Numbered from the stretch's first letter, positions 7,404 through 15,755 are shown. The stretch: 32,832 nt of DNA from an uncultured Saprospiraceae bacterium (GCA_937921595.1 CAKZTD010000259.1:1-32832), one strand, 5' to 3'. The notes: generated by a model not told the origin, from the sequence alone. Made by a program: numbers and translations.

Positions 7404-7832
7404 TTACTCCTCTTCTTTTTTGGTAGGCTCTGCTCGAACGAGTGTATTTTGATCTATAATATTGAAATCTTCAGGTACGAGAACTCGAACACGGATGATT
7501 TCAAAACATTCGCCTTTTCTGGTTTTTATAGGTTTACGTACTTTGTCGACAGATTTGAGATTAATCAAATTAGCAGAAGAATCTGCTTCTACATCATAAC
7601 GGCCTTGTTCTTTGAAAAAGTTATATATGTCTCTGGATGCAGAGTACAATTCGATATTGGTTTCGATCAAAATGGAGTTACCTGCCCATTCTACGATCTC
7701 ATACTCCCCTACCAAATCAAGTTTGATTTGATCTAGTTCTTCAATTTCAAAACTTTGGTGCAAGATCTTTTTGACCTGTGCATCAGCATAGTTTGAAAAG
7801 CATAAAAAAGAAAAGAAGATAAATAGTCTCAT
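7404..7832 (-). CDS. Secreted hypothetical protein (paralogue of 8039-8497)
   Basis: This is a 142-residue protein with a signal peptide (residues 1-18, ending ...YADA before Q19). The mature part is mostly beta-strand-like and contains the pattern FEIEELDQIKLDLVGEYEIVEW. The next gene upstream on the same strand has the same pattern (FNLKGSDVILLDLDGAVEVKEW), so the two are diverged tandem paralogues. Both also share a later segment ending in VLVPEDFNI / VFAPENVIV. The C-terminus is a charged tail (KKEEE). I do not recognise a named family; a periplasmic or surface beta-rich role is inference. Confidence 0.7.
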   Translation of the reverse strand: MRLFIFFSFLCFSNYADAQVKKILHQSFEIEELDQIKLDLVGEYEIVEWAGNSILIETNIELYSASRDIYNFFKEQGRYDVEADSSANLINLKSVDKVRKPIKTRKGECFEIIRVRVLVPEDFNIIDQNTLVRAEPTKKEEE

Positions 7833-7982
7833 AATAATTTAATTTCCCTACATCGGTATAAGCCAAAAATACGGCCATTACTTAGCTTTAGCAACCAAAG
7901 ACCTCATTATTAAGTTTATTTTAACAACAGTAGTTAGTTATTAGACCCATTTTATTTTGTTCTGTCACGTATAAAAATTAAT

Positions 7983-8015
7983 AAAGGGTATAATTCAAGT
8001 TGAACTATACCCTTT
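7983..8015 (-). terminator. Intrinsic terminator after the 8039-8497 gene
   Basis: A stem with arms AAAGGGTATA (7983-7992) and TATACCCTTT (8006-8015) is extended by TTCAA/TTGAA inside. On the minus strand it is followed by TTTATTAATTTTTA. It lies 24 bp after the stop codon of the minus-strand gene and would separate it from its paralogue downstream. Confidence 0.75.
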
Positions 8016-8038
8016 AAGGAGGAAGGAAGTCAATAATG

Positions 8039-8497
8039 TTATTTTGAAGACGGCACAGTAGTGATTGTAGTAGCGTTGGTTGACGCTTCATTAGCCATTT
8101 TTACAATAACATTCTCGGGTGCAAATACAGTGTAAACTATATTTTCTTTTAAAACCTTACCACGAACTTTGATTTCTTTATTCATAGCAGGTGCATATAT
8201 TTTAAAATCGTTTTCTTCTATTTTTGAGATCAGGTTATAACGTCCAACCTGAATCAAAGACTTCAACATAGACGCACTTCCGTCTTCCAAGTTGATATCC
8301 ATCTGAACTCTTACAATCCCTTTCTTCCACTCTTTGACCTCTACTGCACCATCTAAGTCAAGCAGTATTACATCACTGCCTTTTAGGTTAAACGATTTTA
8401 CAAGAGTTCTTTCGACTTGTGTTTGTGAATAGCTAACTGTTGTCACCAACAATAGCAGCCCGATATTCATTAATGCCACTAATTTTTTCATATTCAC
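8039..8497 (-). CDS. Secreted hypothetical protein (paralogue of 7404-7832)
   Basis: This is a 152-residue protein with a clear signal peptide (MNMKKLVALMNIGLLLLVTT, cleavage near SYS-Q). The mature part is a single beta-rich domain with an LDLDGAVEVKEW motif near residue 47, a GRYNL turn near 93 and a VFAPENVIVKM strand near 125. It ends in a low-complexity Thr/Ser tail. It shares its pattern with the protein encoded at 7404-7832. A strong terminator after the gene means the two paralogues are not simply one operon. The ATG two codons downstream is an alternative start. Function unknown. Confidence 0.75.
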   Translation of the reverse strand: MNMKKLVALMNIGLLLLVTTVSYSQTQVERTLVKSFNLKGSDVILLDLDGAVEVKEWKKGIVRVQMDINLEDGSASMLKSLIQVGRYNLISKIEENDFKIYAPAMNKEIKVRGKVLKENIVYTVFAPENVIVKMANEASTNATTITTVPSSK

Positions 8498-8570
8498 TAA
8501 TTTTTGAGATTCAATAATAATATAGAATAAAAAACGGCCAAAAGCAAGTATTTGACAAATATTGTTTTGC

Positions 8571-9383
8571 CTAAATAATGTTTCGCCTAATTTTAATTAG
8601 ACCAACTAATAGTTTTTCCAATTGATCTAATGGCAACATATTAGCGCCATCAGATTTAGCTTGTGCTGGATTTGGGTGTGTCTCAATAAATAATCCATCT
8701 ACCCCAACTGCAACACCTGCTTTAGCAATAGTTTCTATCATGGCAGGTTTGCCACCGGTTACTCCTGTATTCTGATTAGGTTGTTGTAAGGAATGGGTAC
8801 AATCAAGAATGACTTTAGCTCCAAAAGATTGCATCACAGGAATGCCTCTAAAGTCAACTACTAAATCCTGATACCCAAAAGTTGTTCCTCTTTCGGTTAA
8901 CATCACTTGATCATTTCCAGAGTCTAGAACTTTCTTCATAGCAAACTGCATCGCTTCAGCACTTAAAAATTGCCCTTTCTTGATATTTACGATTTTCCCA
9001 GTTTGAGCAGCAGCAATCAAAAGATTAGTTTGTCGGCATAAGAAAGCTGGAATTTGTAGAATATCTACATATTCAGCAGCAATCTTCGCCTCTTCGTCTG
9101 TATGTATGTCTGTTGTAACTGGTACACTAAAATGCTCTCCTATCTTTTTAAGAATCTTCATAGCTTTTGCATCACCAATACCAGTAAAAGAATCAATTCT
9201 GGAACGGTTTGCCTTTCGATAGGAACCTTTAAATATATATGGAATTTTTAATCGATCGCATATTTCAGAAACCTGAGCCGCAATGTCAAAAGCCATTTCC
9301 TCTCCTTCGATTGCACAAGGGCCGGCAATAAGGAAAAAATTTCCACTTTCTAAATGCTTTATATTTGGAATAGCTGCTAACAT
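8571..9383 (-). CDS. kdsA: 3-deoxy-8-phosphooctulonate synthase (Kdo-8-P synthase)
   Basis: The enzyme condenses phosphoenolpyruvate with D-arabinose 5-phosphate to give Kdo 8-phosphate, the first committed step to the Kdo of the lipopolysaccharide core. The 270-residue length is normal. Family motifs are present in order: IAGPCAIEGEE (19-29), FKGSYRKANRSRIDSF, the PAFLCRQTNLL segment, TERGTTFGYQDLVVDFR, DCTHSLQ and ETHPNPAQAKSDGAN. The Cys in GPCAIE together with the His, Glu and Asp of the later motifs marks the metal-dependent form known from Aquifex. It shows that the organism makes a Kdo-containing envelope. It is a monocistronic-looking gene with its own promoter at 9482-9512. Confidence 0.96.
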   Translation of the reverse strand: MLAAIPNIKHLESGNFFLIAGPCAIEGEEMAFDIAAQVSEICDRLKIPYIFKGSYRKANRSRIDSFTGIGDAKAMKILKKIGEHFSVPVTTDIHTDEEAKIAAEYVDILQIPAFLCRQTNLLIAAAQTGKIVNIKKGQFLSAEAMQFAMKKVLDSGNDQVMLTERGTTFGYQDLVVDFRGIPVMQSFGAKVILDCTHSLQQPNQNTGVTGGKPAMIETIAKAGVAVGVDGLFIETHPNPAQAKSDGANMLPLDQLEKLLVGLIKIRRNII

Positions 9384-9844
9384 TATTTTAAATACGGTTT
9401 GTTTTCAATTAGTTTGAAGGAATTATACGCTTCTTACTTCTATAACGCTCCAAGTCTCCAATTCGCTTCAATAATAAAACACAAATGTATTAGTAAATGT
9501 TCTACTTTTCAAACCAAAGTAAAGAATATTATTCTGCACAAGACTACACTATAAAACATTCACGGAATTATATTTCAAGCAAACAAACAAAACCAACTTA
9601 TGTTCCATAAATCTTAAAATAACAAGATTCTAAATTCGATATTTTTTGTTTTACAAAATCTGTGGTTTACGGTTAATTTTTCGTTAATTCATATAGGTTA
9701 TAGGACTAAATTATATTGAATCAGTTTTTTTAAGATATCCCTATTTTCTGAGTACAAAATGATTAAGAATATAGTTATGTAGTCATATGATCATATAGTT
9801 ATATAAGCTACATAGCTACATCATTTAGAATTAAAAATATATCT
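9384..9844. other. Divergent intergenic region with AT-rich palindromic repeats
   Basis: It holds the kdsA promoter (9482-9512). At about 9770-9825 there is a cluster of short AT-rich words (ATAGTTAT, TAGCTACAT and similar) around a perfect palindrome ATATGATCATAT (9785-9796), 50-60 bp upstream of the methyltransferase gene. I see no gene in it. Confidence 0.5.
9482..9512 (-). promoter_or_regulatory. Promoter of kdsA
   Basis: The minus strand reads TTG (complement of 9510-9512), 20 bp, then TACATTTG (complement of 9482-9489). Spacing and sequence equal the peptide-gene and pse-operon promoters. It lies about 100 bp upstream of the kdsA start codon. Confidence 0.6.
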
Positions 9845-10549
9845 ATGAATCCAGATCAAAAAGAAAGTATCTTAAGTTATTATGATCAATTAGCAAAAGA
9901 ATATGATCAAGATAGATTTGAAAATAGCTACGGAGTCTATCTAAATTCTCAAGAACGGAATTTGCTTTCCAAATGGTTAAGAAATCAATCTATTGAAGAC
10001 ACATTGGATGTGGGATGTGGAACTGGACGCTTGCTTGACTTCGCAAAATCAGGTGTGGATTTTAGTAAAAACATGTTATCTGAAGCTAGTAAAAAGTATC
10101 CTGATCGTCAACTTTTTCAAAGTGATATCTCTTCACTCCCTTTTAAAAAAAAGCAATTTAAGAGCGCATTTTCATTTCATGTTTTTATGCATTTGAATGT
10201 GGATACTGTTAAAAAAAGTCTAGATGAAGTTCATCGTATTTTAGAAAAAGGAGGCCTTTTCATTTTTGATTTTCCAAATCAGCGAAGACGAAAAGCGATT
10301 AATTATACAAAAGGAGGATGGCATGGCAATACGGCACTGGATTTAAAAATCTTGTCTAAGATGATTAAAGGAAAATGGAGCATTCAAAAGTCTGCAGGTT
10401 TTCTATTGTTTCCAATTCATCGGTTTCCGAAGTCAATTAGAAAATATCTTTGTGGATTGGATTCGGTTTTGTCTAGGACTTTTTTGAAGCATTTTGCATC
10501 TTACTATTGTGTTTGTCTGGTAAAACAAGAAAACAGAGGTGAGAGGTGA
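9845..10549 (+). CDS. Class I SAM-dependent methyltransferase
   Basis: This is a 234-residue cytoplasmic protein of the Methyltransf_11 type. The SAM-binding motif LDVGCGTGRLLDFA lies at 54-67. It is followed by VDFSKNMLSEA (post-I), an SDISSLPFKKKQF segment and LEKGGLFIFDFPN. The substrate cannot be read from the sequence. The VanW-family gene starts about 40 bp downstream on the same strand, so the two are probably co-transcribed. Confidence 0.83.
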   Translation: MNPDQKESILSYYDQLAKEYDQDRFENSYGVYLNSQERNLLSKWLRNQSIEDTLDVGCGTGRLLDFAKSGVDFSKNMLSEASKKYPDRQLFQSDISSLPFKKKQFKSAFSFHVFMHLNVDTVKKSLDEVHRILEKGGLFIFDFPNQRRRKAINYTKGGWHGNTALDLKILSKMIKGKWSIQKSAGFLLFPIHRFPKSIRKYLCGLDSVLSRTFLKHFASYYCVCLVKQENRGER

Positions 10550-10590
10550 GAGGTGCCTAGTTTTTAAAGTGCTAAACTTTGAAGTTTTTT

Positions 10591-11316
10591 ATGAAGTTTT
10601 TAAAAAAAATAATACCTGCGAATGCTCGATTACAGTTGAGAGTTTTTCAGAAGAATCTAAAGGATCTTTCTTCTGGGCAAAGGCGAGTTTTGGTTGGTAA
10701 AAATGCAGACAAAATTGATTGGCCATCTCAACTAAAACTAAGTCAGCCGATTAAGTCAAATAATTATTCTGAAAATAAAATTCATAATCTTCGTTTAGCG
10801 ACTTCCCATATTGAAACCCTTGTAATTCCATCGGAGCGTATTTTATCATTTTGGAAATTAATTCCTAAACCAGTAAAAAAAAATGGCTATAAAAAAGGTA
10901 GAAATCTAATTGGAGATGGACTATCCATAGACTACGGAGGAGGACTTTGTCAATTGAGTGGAATCTTATATCACCTTTCTTTGATTGGAGGTCTGAAGGC
11001 TTTTGAAAGACACCCACATAGTAAAGATATTTACACAGAGGAAACTAGGTATACGCCATTAGGGTCTGATGCGACAGTTGTTTACGGCCATAAAGACCTA
11101 AGGATTTTAAATCCACTTGATCAAGCGATTTCTTTTAAATTTGAAATAAAGGAACAAGAAATAATTGCTCATCTCTGTGCAGAACATCCGGTTACACCTC
11201 ATGAACTAATTTTCGAAGCTATTAAAAAGGAGAATTACAATAAAGCGATTGTCCTCCGAAAAATCGGAAAGGAGCTAGAATTGATTTCTGAAGATAAATA
11301 TGAAAGATTGAAATAG
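10591..11316 (+). CDS. VanW-family protein
   Basis: This 241-residue protein carries the VanW domain, seen in the segment SIDYGGGLCQLSGILYHLSL near residue 110 and the R-H-PHS-K pattern just after it. VanW proteins occur in some glycopeptide-resistance clusters and in many environmental bacteria; their biochemical role is not settled. No resistance genes are nearby, so the name carries no resistance implication here. I chose the ATG at 10591 over the in-frame TTG at 10579, since both begin with similar Lys/Phe-rich residues and ATG is the normal start. The C-terminus meets the convergent SPOR-protein gene after 11 bp. Confidence 0.85.
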   Translation: MKFLKKIIPANARLQLRVFQKNLKDLSSGQRRVLVGKNADKIDWPSQLKLSQPIKSNNYSENKIHNLRLATSHIETLVIPSERILSFWKLIPKPVKKNGYKKGRNLIGDGLSIDYGGGLCQLSGILYHLSLIGGLKAFERHPHSKDIYTEETRYTPLGSDATVVYGHKDLRILNPLDQAISFKFEIKEQEIIAHLCAEHPVTPHELIFEAIKKENYNKAIVLRKIGKELELISEDKYERLK

Positions 11317-11327
11317 AAAAGAAAATT

Positions 11328-12335
11328 CTATTCTGTAAGTACCCAAGCTCGATTATCGAAATTATCTCTCATCGCATCCAACTTATCTTTGATTTCTTCC
11401 TCATCTTGATAAGCAAATTGAATTCCTACTCGAGTTAATTTTCCTTTTTTATCCTGATAAACAGAATAACCAAGATCGATGATCTGCCCTACCCTTTTTT
11501 CAACTCCTGCTTTTTTACCAAATGCTCCAATAATGATGACACATTCTTTTGCTCCTGGAGAAAGTGTAGCAGATTCTGTATCTCGAATGTCAGTTGATTC
11601 TTCGACAATCAATTCAGGTTCTTCTTCAACAGGTTCAGACTTAGTGAGTGTATTGGCAAGACTTTCGACAATTGACATTTGCTCAACACTAGGTTTTTTA
11701 TTGATCATTCGATTTTCTTTGACCGGCATTGCAGAAGCAGCAATATCTGCATTTTCTGTTGTTCTATTGAAAAACATAAAAGAACCAATCATGATAATCG
11801 CAATCAAGGCAAATGGCATAATCGCTGTTGCCGTCCTTCTAAGATTAAAAGACTTACTTGCTGATTGCTGAGGAATAGCAGTATCAGAAGAAAGACTTCC
11901 CGCAGGCCTTGCTCTTAGAATTGGATAAAACTGAAGTGTAGGTAAGCCGTACACTTTAGTATTATAGTTTGTATTGTCTTGTAAAAACTGAATATTATTT
12001 TCGTAGTCTTTGTATAAGCGTCCCACACCAGGAAATAAAATGATCTCCCGATTGTCTAACATCTCAATCGTTCTGCTTACAAAATCTTTGATTGCTTTCT
12101 GGGCTTCGGTAAGTGTAACGCCCAAAGCCTCTTGAATACAATTAATCAAAATCCCATCATTGATGATCAAATTTTTATTGAATCCAAGTTTTTTTGAAGG
12201 TGGTTGGATCATGCCTTGTACATGATCAATAGCAGCAGGTTTATAGGTAGATACAAATCCTCCTAGATTCGGAATGATCAGTGAATCCCGTTCGTATAAT
12301 ATTTGTCCAATATGTTTTTTTACATCTATTACCAT
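11328..12335 (-). CDS. HU-CCDC81 and SPOR domain membrane protein
   Basis: This is a 335-residue protein. Residues about 1-140 form the two HU-like CCDC81 domains (IIPNLGGFVSTYKPA at 20-34, FPGVGRLYKD at 101-110). One membrane helix follows at about 168-190, then an acidic linker (234-256) and a C-terminal SPOR domain (about 264-333) that should lie in the periplasm and bind denuded glycan strands at the division site. This architecture is typical of Bacteroidota and is linked to cell division or cell-wall organisation. The cytoplasmic HU-like part may contact DNA or proteins; which one is not shown by the sequence. It is not in an obvious operon. Confidence 0.9.
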   Translation of the reverse strand: MVIDVKKHIGQILYERDSLIIPNLGGFVSTYKPAAIDHVQGMIQPPSKKLGFNKNLIINDGILINCIQEALGVTLTEAQKAIKDFVSRTIEMLDNREIILFPGVGRLYKDYENNIQFLQDNTNYNTKVYGLPTLQFYPILRARPAGSLSSDTAIPQQSASKSFNLRRTATAIMPFALIAIIMIGSFMFFNRTTENADIAASAMPVKENRMINKKPSVEQMSIVESLANTLTKSEPVEEEPELIVEESTDIRDTESATLSPGAKECVIIIGAFGKKAGVEKRVGQIIDLGYSVYQDKKGKLTRVGIQFAYQDEEEIKDKLDAMRDNFDNRAWVLTE

Positions 12336-12501
12336 CTCTGCCGTTTAAATGGACATTAAAGTTATAACAATTTTATCGAAAAGCAAAAAATATTATTCAA
12401 CTCCCTGAATATTAACAACTTATCAATTAAAAAATATCGTCAGTTATTAGACTATCTGAGTATACGGGCTTTTAAGAAAATGGTTGGGTTAATTTTGATG
12501 T

Positions 12502-12993
12502 CTAATCAATTTGTAAGCTCCGTCTTTCAAAAAGCAGATTATCTTTCCAAACGCCATTGAGTTGAGCGATCTTTTCCCTTCTGCCAACCAGACGAAAACC
12601 ATTGTTTTGATGAAGTATTATACTCGCAATATTTTCAGAAAAAATATTGGCTTGTAAGGTCCATATGCCATTCCTTTCAGAAGATTTGATAAGCTTTTTT
12701 AAAAGAAAACCACCTATCCCCTTCCCTCTTGCCAGGCGTCCAACATAAACACTAACTTCTGCAACACCTCGATAGACAGGTCGTTTTGAAACAGCACTTA
12801 GAGTTGCCCATCCTCCGATTTCCTTATCAATGAGGACTACCAAACGGCTATGAGATAAACACTTTTTATCAAAAGCATTCCAGTCAGGAGCTTCTGTTTC
12901 AAAGGTAGCTAAACCTGTACTTATACCTTCTAGGTAAATAGCCCTAACCGCTTGGTAATCTTCTTGATTGAGTTTTCTGGTTTCTAACAACAT
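12502..12993 (-). CDS. arsN: GNAT N-acetyltransferase, ArsN/phosphinothricin-type
   Basis: This is a 163-residue GNAT protein. The acetyl-CoA loop is RLARGKGIGGFLLKKL (86-101). The N-terminal GISTGLATFETEAPDW (23-38) and the AEVSVYVG strand (78-85) are hallmarks of the phosphinothricin/arsinothricin acetyltransferase family, which acetylates amino groups of toxic amino acids. Its start codon overlaps the DUF6428 stop region by 10 bp, so translation is coupled, and an ArsR gene lies upstream. Placement in an ars-type locus supports ArsN, but the substrate is not proven. It is separated from the pse operon by 6 kb and lacks PseH-type context, so it is unlikely to be the missing sugar acetyltransferase. 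Confidence 0.75.
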   Translation of the reverse strand: MLLETRKLNQEDYQAVRAIYLEGISTGLATFETEAPDWNAFDKKCLSHSRLVVLIDKEIGGWATLSAVSKRPVYRGVAEVSVYVGRLARGKGIGGFLLKKLIKSSERNGIWTLQANIFSENIASIILHQNNGFRLVGRREKIAQLNGVWKDNLLFERRSLQID

Positions 12994-13457
12994 TTGTTAT
13001 TTGATCCGCAACACGCTGATGCAGCTTCTTTTAGGTTTTGCAATTTGATTGGTTTACAAGCTGTTGGTTCGACATACATTTTCAAAACAATTTTATCTTC
13101 CTCTATGCTTATTTTTTTAACAGAGTAATTTGAAGTTGGTAAATTTTTATTCCCATACTCAAAGTAAATTTCTGTTTCCATTTTCATTGGTCTGATATTA
13201 TTTACTTTCTCCAATATCTTAAGCGCTTTTCCAGATTCCATGTATCTGGTTTTCAGTTCTATCGGATTGGTCCAAAGCTGAACGATGGTCTGATATTCTG
13301 AATGCTCTTTGCCTCCACAATCAACAGAATCAAAATAGAGATTTTTGACTTCGGTGATGTGATAAGCTTTGGGAACAAATTGATTTTCGCTGTATTCAAA
13401 AAGCAATTCTTTCTCTCGATTGTCCTCTAATAGTTCGATAAATTTACTGGTTTTCAT
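12984..13457 (-). CDS. DUF6428-family protein of ars loci
   Basis: This is a 157-residue protein with no signal peptide. The sequence, including KELLFEYSENQFVPKAYHI and a C-terminal AASACCGSNNKCC with four cysteines, fits the small family regularly found next to ArsR genes in Bacteroidota. The terminal CC...CC could bind arsenite or another soft metal; this is inference from the residues. A perfect 16-bp palindrome lies 18 bp upstream of the start codon (13476-13491), matching the operator in front of the ArsR gene. The acetyltransferase gene overlaps its 3' end. Confidence 0.75.
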   Translation of the reverse strand: MKTSKFIELLEDNREKELLFEYSENQFVPKAYHITEVKNLYFDSVDCGGKEHSEYQTIVQLWTNPIELKTRYMESGKALKILEKVNNIRPMKMETEIYFEYGNKNLPTSNYSVKKISIEEDKIVLKMYVEPTACKPIKLQNLKEAASACCGSNNKCC

Positions 13458-13475
13458 AATTCAATTTTTTAATTA

Positions 13476-13491
13476 ATCGTAATATTACGAT
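13476..13491. promoter_or_regulatory. ArsR operator in front of the DUF6428 gene
   Basis: ATCGTAATATTACGAT is a perfect 16-bp palindrome just upstream of the DUF6428 start codon. Fifteen of its 16 positions equal the site at 13959-13974 upstream of the arsR gene. Placement in front of both transcripts argues for recognition by the ArsR protein. Confidence 0.75.
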
Positions 13492-13501
13492 AGAGTTTTT
13501 A

Positions 13502-13524
13502 AAATAAAAAGCACTTGATGTGCT
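13502..13524 (-). terminator. Terminator between arsR and the DUF6428 gene
   Basis: The arms AGCAC and GTGCT (13510-13524, loop 5) are followed on the minus strand by TTTTTATTTT. The hairpin sits between the arsR stop codon and the second operator, so arsR and the DUF6428-arsN pair look like two separately started transcripts under the same repressor. Confidence 0.6.
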
Positions 13525-13628
13525 TGGTTATAAAACATTCTATTATCTAGTAGTCGTAATCTCTTAGCATTACTTTTGCTATTGAAACTTACCACTTATA
13601 GATCTATATCTACTTTCTTAGATTTTGG

Positions 13629-13946
13629 TTAACAGCAATTTATTTTTGTAAAAAACTTACCTAAAATTAGTCGAGCCTCTTCTATCACTTTTGGATTTAT
13701 ACAATAACAAATACTGGTCCCTTCAATGTCGCCATGGATCAATCCTACTTTCTTTAACTCTTTTAAATGTTGTGAAACGGTCGATTGAGAAAGCGGTAAT
13801 TCATCTACGATATCTCCGCAAACACATTTATTACTGACCGCTAGATATTGCAAAATAGCTACTCTTGCGGGATGGGCTAAAGCTTTAGCTAATCCTGCTA
13901 ATCGATTCTGTTCTCCCGTAAATAATTCTTTCTTTGTAGTACCCAT
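13629..13946 (-). CDS. arsR: ArsR-family metalloregulatory repressor
   Basis: This 105-residue protein is a winged helix-turn-helix repressor with the recognition region LPLSQSTVSQHLKEL (50-64). Cysteines occur at C41 and C43 (KCVCGD, next to the DNA-binding helix), C80 and C82 (ICYC) and C104-C105 at the very end. Pairs in or near the recognition region are typical of As(III)- or Sb(III)-sensing ArsR proteins, which release DNA when the metalloid binds. A palindromic operator lies 13 bp upstream of the start codon (13959-13974), so it should repress itself as well as the DUF6428-arsN unit. Confidence 0.9.
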   Translation of the reverse strand: MGTTKKELFTGEQNRLAGLAKALAHPARVAILQYLAVSNKCVCGDIVDELPLSQSTVSQHLKELKKVGLIHGDIEGTSICYCINPKVIEEARLILGKFFTKINCC

Positions 13947-13958
13947 GTTTTTATATCT

Positions 13959-13974
13959 ATCGTAATATTGCGAT
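13959..13974. promoter_or_regulatory. ArsR operator in front of arsR
   Basis: ATCGTAATATTGCGAT is an imperfect palindrome with one mismatch to the site at 13476-13491. Its position 13 bp upstream of the arsR start codon suggests autorepression. Confidence 0.75.
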
Positions 13975-14082
13975 TAATTATTTAGAAATGCAATTTTATT
14001 TTTAATAAAAATTATTTCCCAATAGAAAATTATAAGTGAGGAAAGAAAAAAAGAGGAATAAAAATACTCAAAGGAAAAGAAA

Positions 14083-14403
14083 TTACTCGCCGACCGGAGC
14101 CAACTTAACCACCAAACCATCCATCTCTTCTGAGATTTTAAGCTGACAGCCCAAACGGCTATTGTCTTCTACAAAAAAAGCTTGGTCCAACATATCTTCT
14201 TCATCGTCACTAGCATCCAACAATTTATGATCACTCTGAACATAACAGTGACAAGTGGAACAAAGTGCCATCCCTCCGCAAGTTCCTTCGACTGGCAACT
14301 CATAAGCTTTGCAAAGCTCCATCAAATTCAGACTCATATCCGTGGGAGCATCCAATACATGAGGTTTATCCTCTCGGTCTATTACAGTGATTTTAATATC
14401 CAT
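14083..14403 (-). CDS. [2Fe-2S] ferredoxin, adrenodoxin-like
   Basis: This is a 106-residue soluble electron carrier. The cluster ligands are the cysteines of GTCGGMALCSTCHC (C-x5-C-x2-C) and the later Cys in RLGCQLK, the pattern of the vertebrate/adrenodoxin class. It lies 42 bp downstream of the gene for its likely reductase (14446-15453), so the two probably form an NAD(P)H-to-ferredoxin pair. The final acceptor is not in the window. Confidence 0.92.
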   Translation of the reverse strand: MDIKITVIDREDKPHVLDAPTDMSLNLMELCKAYELPVEGTCGGMALCSTCHCYVQSDHKLLDASDDEEDMLDQAFFVEDNSRLGCQLKISEEMDGLVVKLAPVGE

Positions 14404-14445
14404 ATTTTTAATTATGAGGAGTATGAAGAAGTCTTACCTCTCTCC

Positions 14446-15453
14446 CTACTCCATTCCTTCTATCCCAGTTACGGTCGTATACTTGAATGATAATTTCTTA
14501 TCAGGATTGATGATTTTAAAAGCGGATTGGCACATCATAGTTGCTTCGTGAAAACCGCAAAGAATTAATTTCAATTTCCCTGGATAAGTATTGATATCTC
14601 CAATGGCAAATATCCCTGGAACATTTGTACTATAATCCAAAGTGTCAACTTCAATCGCATTTTTTGTAATATTCAATCCCCATTCTCCAATAGGTCCTAA
14701 CTTTGGAGACAAACCAAATAGCGGAATAAAATGATCCGTTTCTTTTTTGATTTCACCTTCCGTCTTGTGCTTGATGATGACTTCATTCAAACTTCCATTT
14801 CCTCCTAGTCCAACTACTTGAGCTTCTGTAACCAATTTAATTTTTCCGCTATCATTTAATTCCATCACTTTTTCAACAGAATCTAAAGCTCCACGAAATT
14901 GTGTACGTCGGTGAACCAAAGTTACCTCGCTTGCAACATCAGCCAAAAAGATCGTCCAATCCAAAGCAGAATCTCCTCCACCTGCAACCACTACCCGCTT
15001 GTTTCTATAAAATTCAGGATCTTTAATAATATACTCCACCCCATTATCTTCAAAATCAGTAATATTTGAAATCGGTGGTTTACGTGGTTCAAAACAACCA
15101 AGACCTCCCGCAATCGCAATTATTGGTGCTTCATGAACCGTTCCTTTACTCGTTGTCAATCTAAAATGTCCTTCCTCTGTTTTTTCAATCGTCTCCGCTC
15201 TCTCGCCTAATGTAAAACCAGGATTAAAAGGTTTGATTTGTTCCATCAAATTATCAACCAATTCTCCAGCCAAAACAGAAGGATAACCAGGAATATCGTA
15301 GATCGGTTTCTTTGGATAAATTTCCGTCAATTGCCCACCAGCCTGAGGAAGTGAATCTATCAGATGGCATTTCAACTTCAGCAATCCTGCTTCGAAAACA
15401 GTAAATAAACCAACGGGGCCGGCTCCTACAATTAATATATCAGTTTTGATCAT
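14446..15453 (-). CDS. Ferredoxin--NAD(P)H reductase, thioredoxin-reductase-like
   Basis: With the ATG at 15453 the protein has 335 residues. I chose this start because it puts the FAD motif (ILIVGAGPVGLFTVFEAGLL) directly at the N-terminus; the longer frame from 15498 adds 15 unconvincing residues. A second dinucleotide motif, VVVAGGGDSALDW, binds NAD(P)H, and FAIGDINTYPGKLKLIL is the C-terminal FAD contact. There is no redox-active CxxC, so it is not a true thioredoxin reductase but of the YumC-type ferredoxin reductase class. The ferredoxin gene follows on the same strand. Confidence 0.9.
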   Translation of the reverse strand: MIKTDILIVGAGPVGLFTVFEAGLLKLKCHLIDSLPQAGGQLTEIYPKKPIYDIPGYPSVLAGELVDNLMEQIKPFNPGFTLGERAETIEKTEEGHFRLTTSKGTVHEAPIIAIAGGLGCFEPRKPPISNITDFEDNGVEYIIKDPEFYRNKRVVVAGGGDSALDWTIFLADVASEVTLVHRRTQFRGALDSVEKVMELNDSGKIKLVTEAQVVGLGGNGSLNEVIIKHKTEGEIKKETDHFIPLFGLSPKLGPIGEWGLNITKNAIEVDTLDYSTNVPGIFAIGDINTYPGKLKLILCGFHEATMMCQSAFKIINPDKKLSFKYTTVTGIEGME

Positions 15454-15544
15454 TTTTTTTATTCTAAATATTTCGACATTTTTTGGACAAGGTGTCACAC
15501 TAAGAAGTCACAATGTTCTACAAAGATTTCAAAAAAAGGTTCTA

Positions 15545-15755
15545 GCGTATTATACATTTTTCTCTGGTAGAATTTTAATTTTCAGTGTTCTACTCAATAT
15601 TTTCTGCTGGAATGAGTAAATGAGCGGATGAGTGAATATTGAGTGTAGACCTAAGATCTAATCTTATTTTTTTGACATTTAGGAGGTATTCACTCATTTA
15701 TGAATTCGCTCATTTGCTCATTTTTATATCGGTATTCAAAAGTGTACAATAGTTT
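15545..15755 (+). mobile_element. MITE-like element, copy 2, with 11-bp flanking direct repeat
   Basis: This 211-bp element lies in the orientation opposite to copies 1 and 3. The ends GTATTATACATTTTT and (inverted) CTATTGTACACTTTT form terminal inverted repeats. Subterminal arms of ATGAGTGAAT/ATTCACTCAT type lie at about 15611-15638 and 15689-15725. AAAAGGTTCTA occurs immediately outside both ends (15534-15544 and 15756-15766) and reads as a target-site duplication. No ORF is inside. It accounts for most of the 337-bp gap between the reductase and the enoyl-CoA hydratase genes. Confidence 0.8.

Noticed and set aside
10591-11316. VanW as evidence for glycopeptide resistance
   Set aside because: No vanA/H/X/R/S-type genes are near, and VanW-domain proteins are common in bacteria without such resistance.
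12502-12993. The GNAT protein as the missing PseH
   Set aside because: Its motifs are those of phosphinothricin/arsinothricin acetyltransferases and it is translationally coupled to an ars-type gene, 6 kb from the pse operon and on the other strand.
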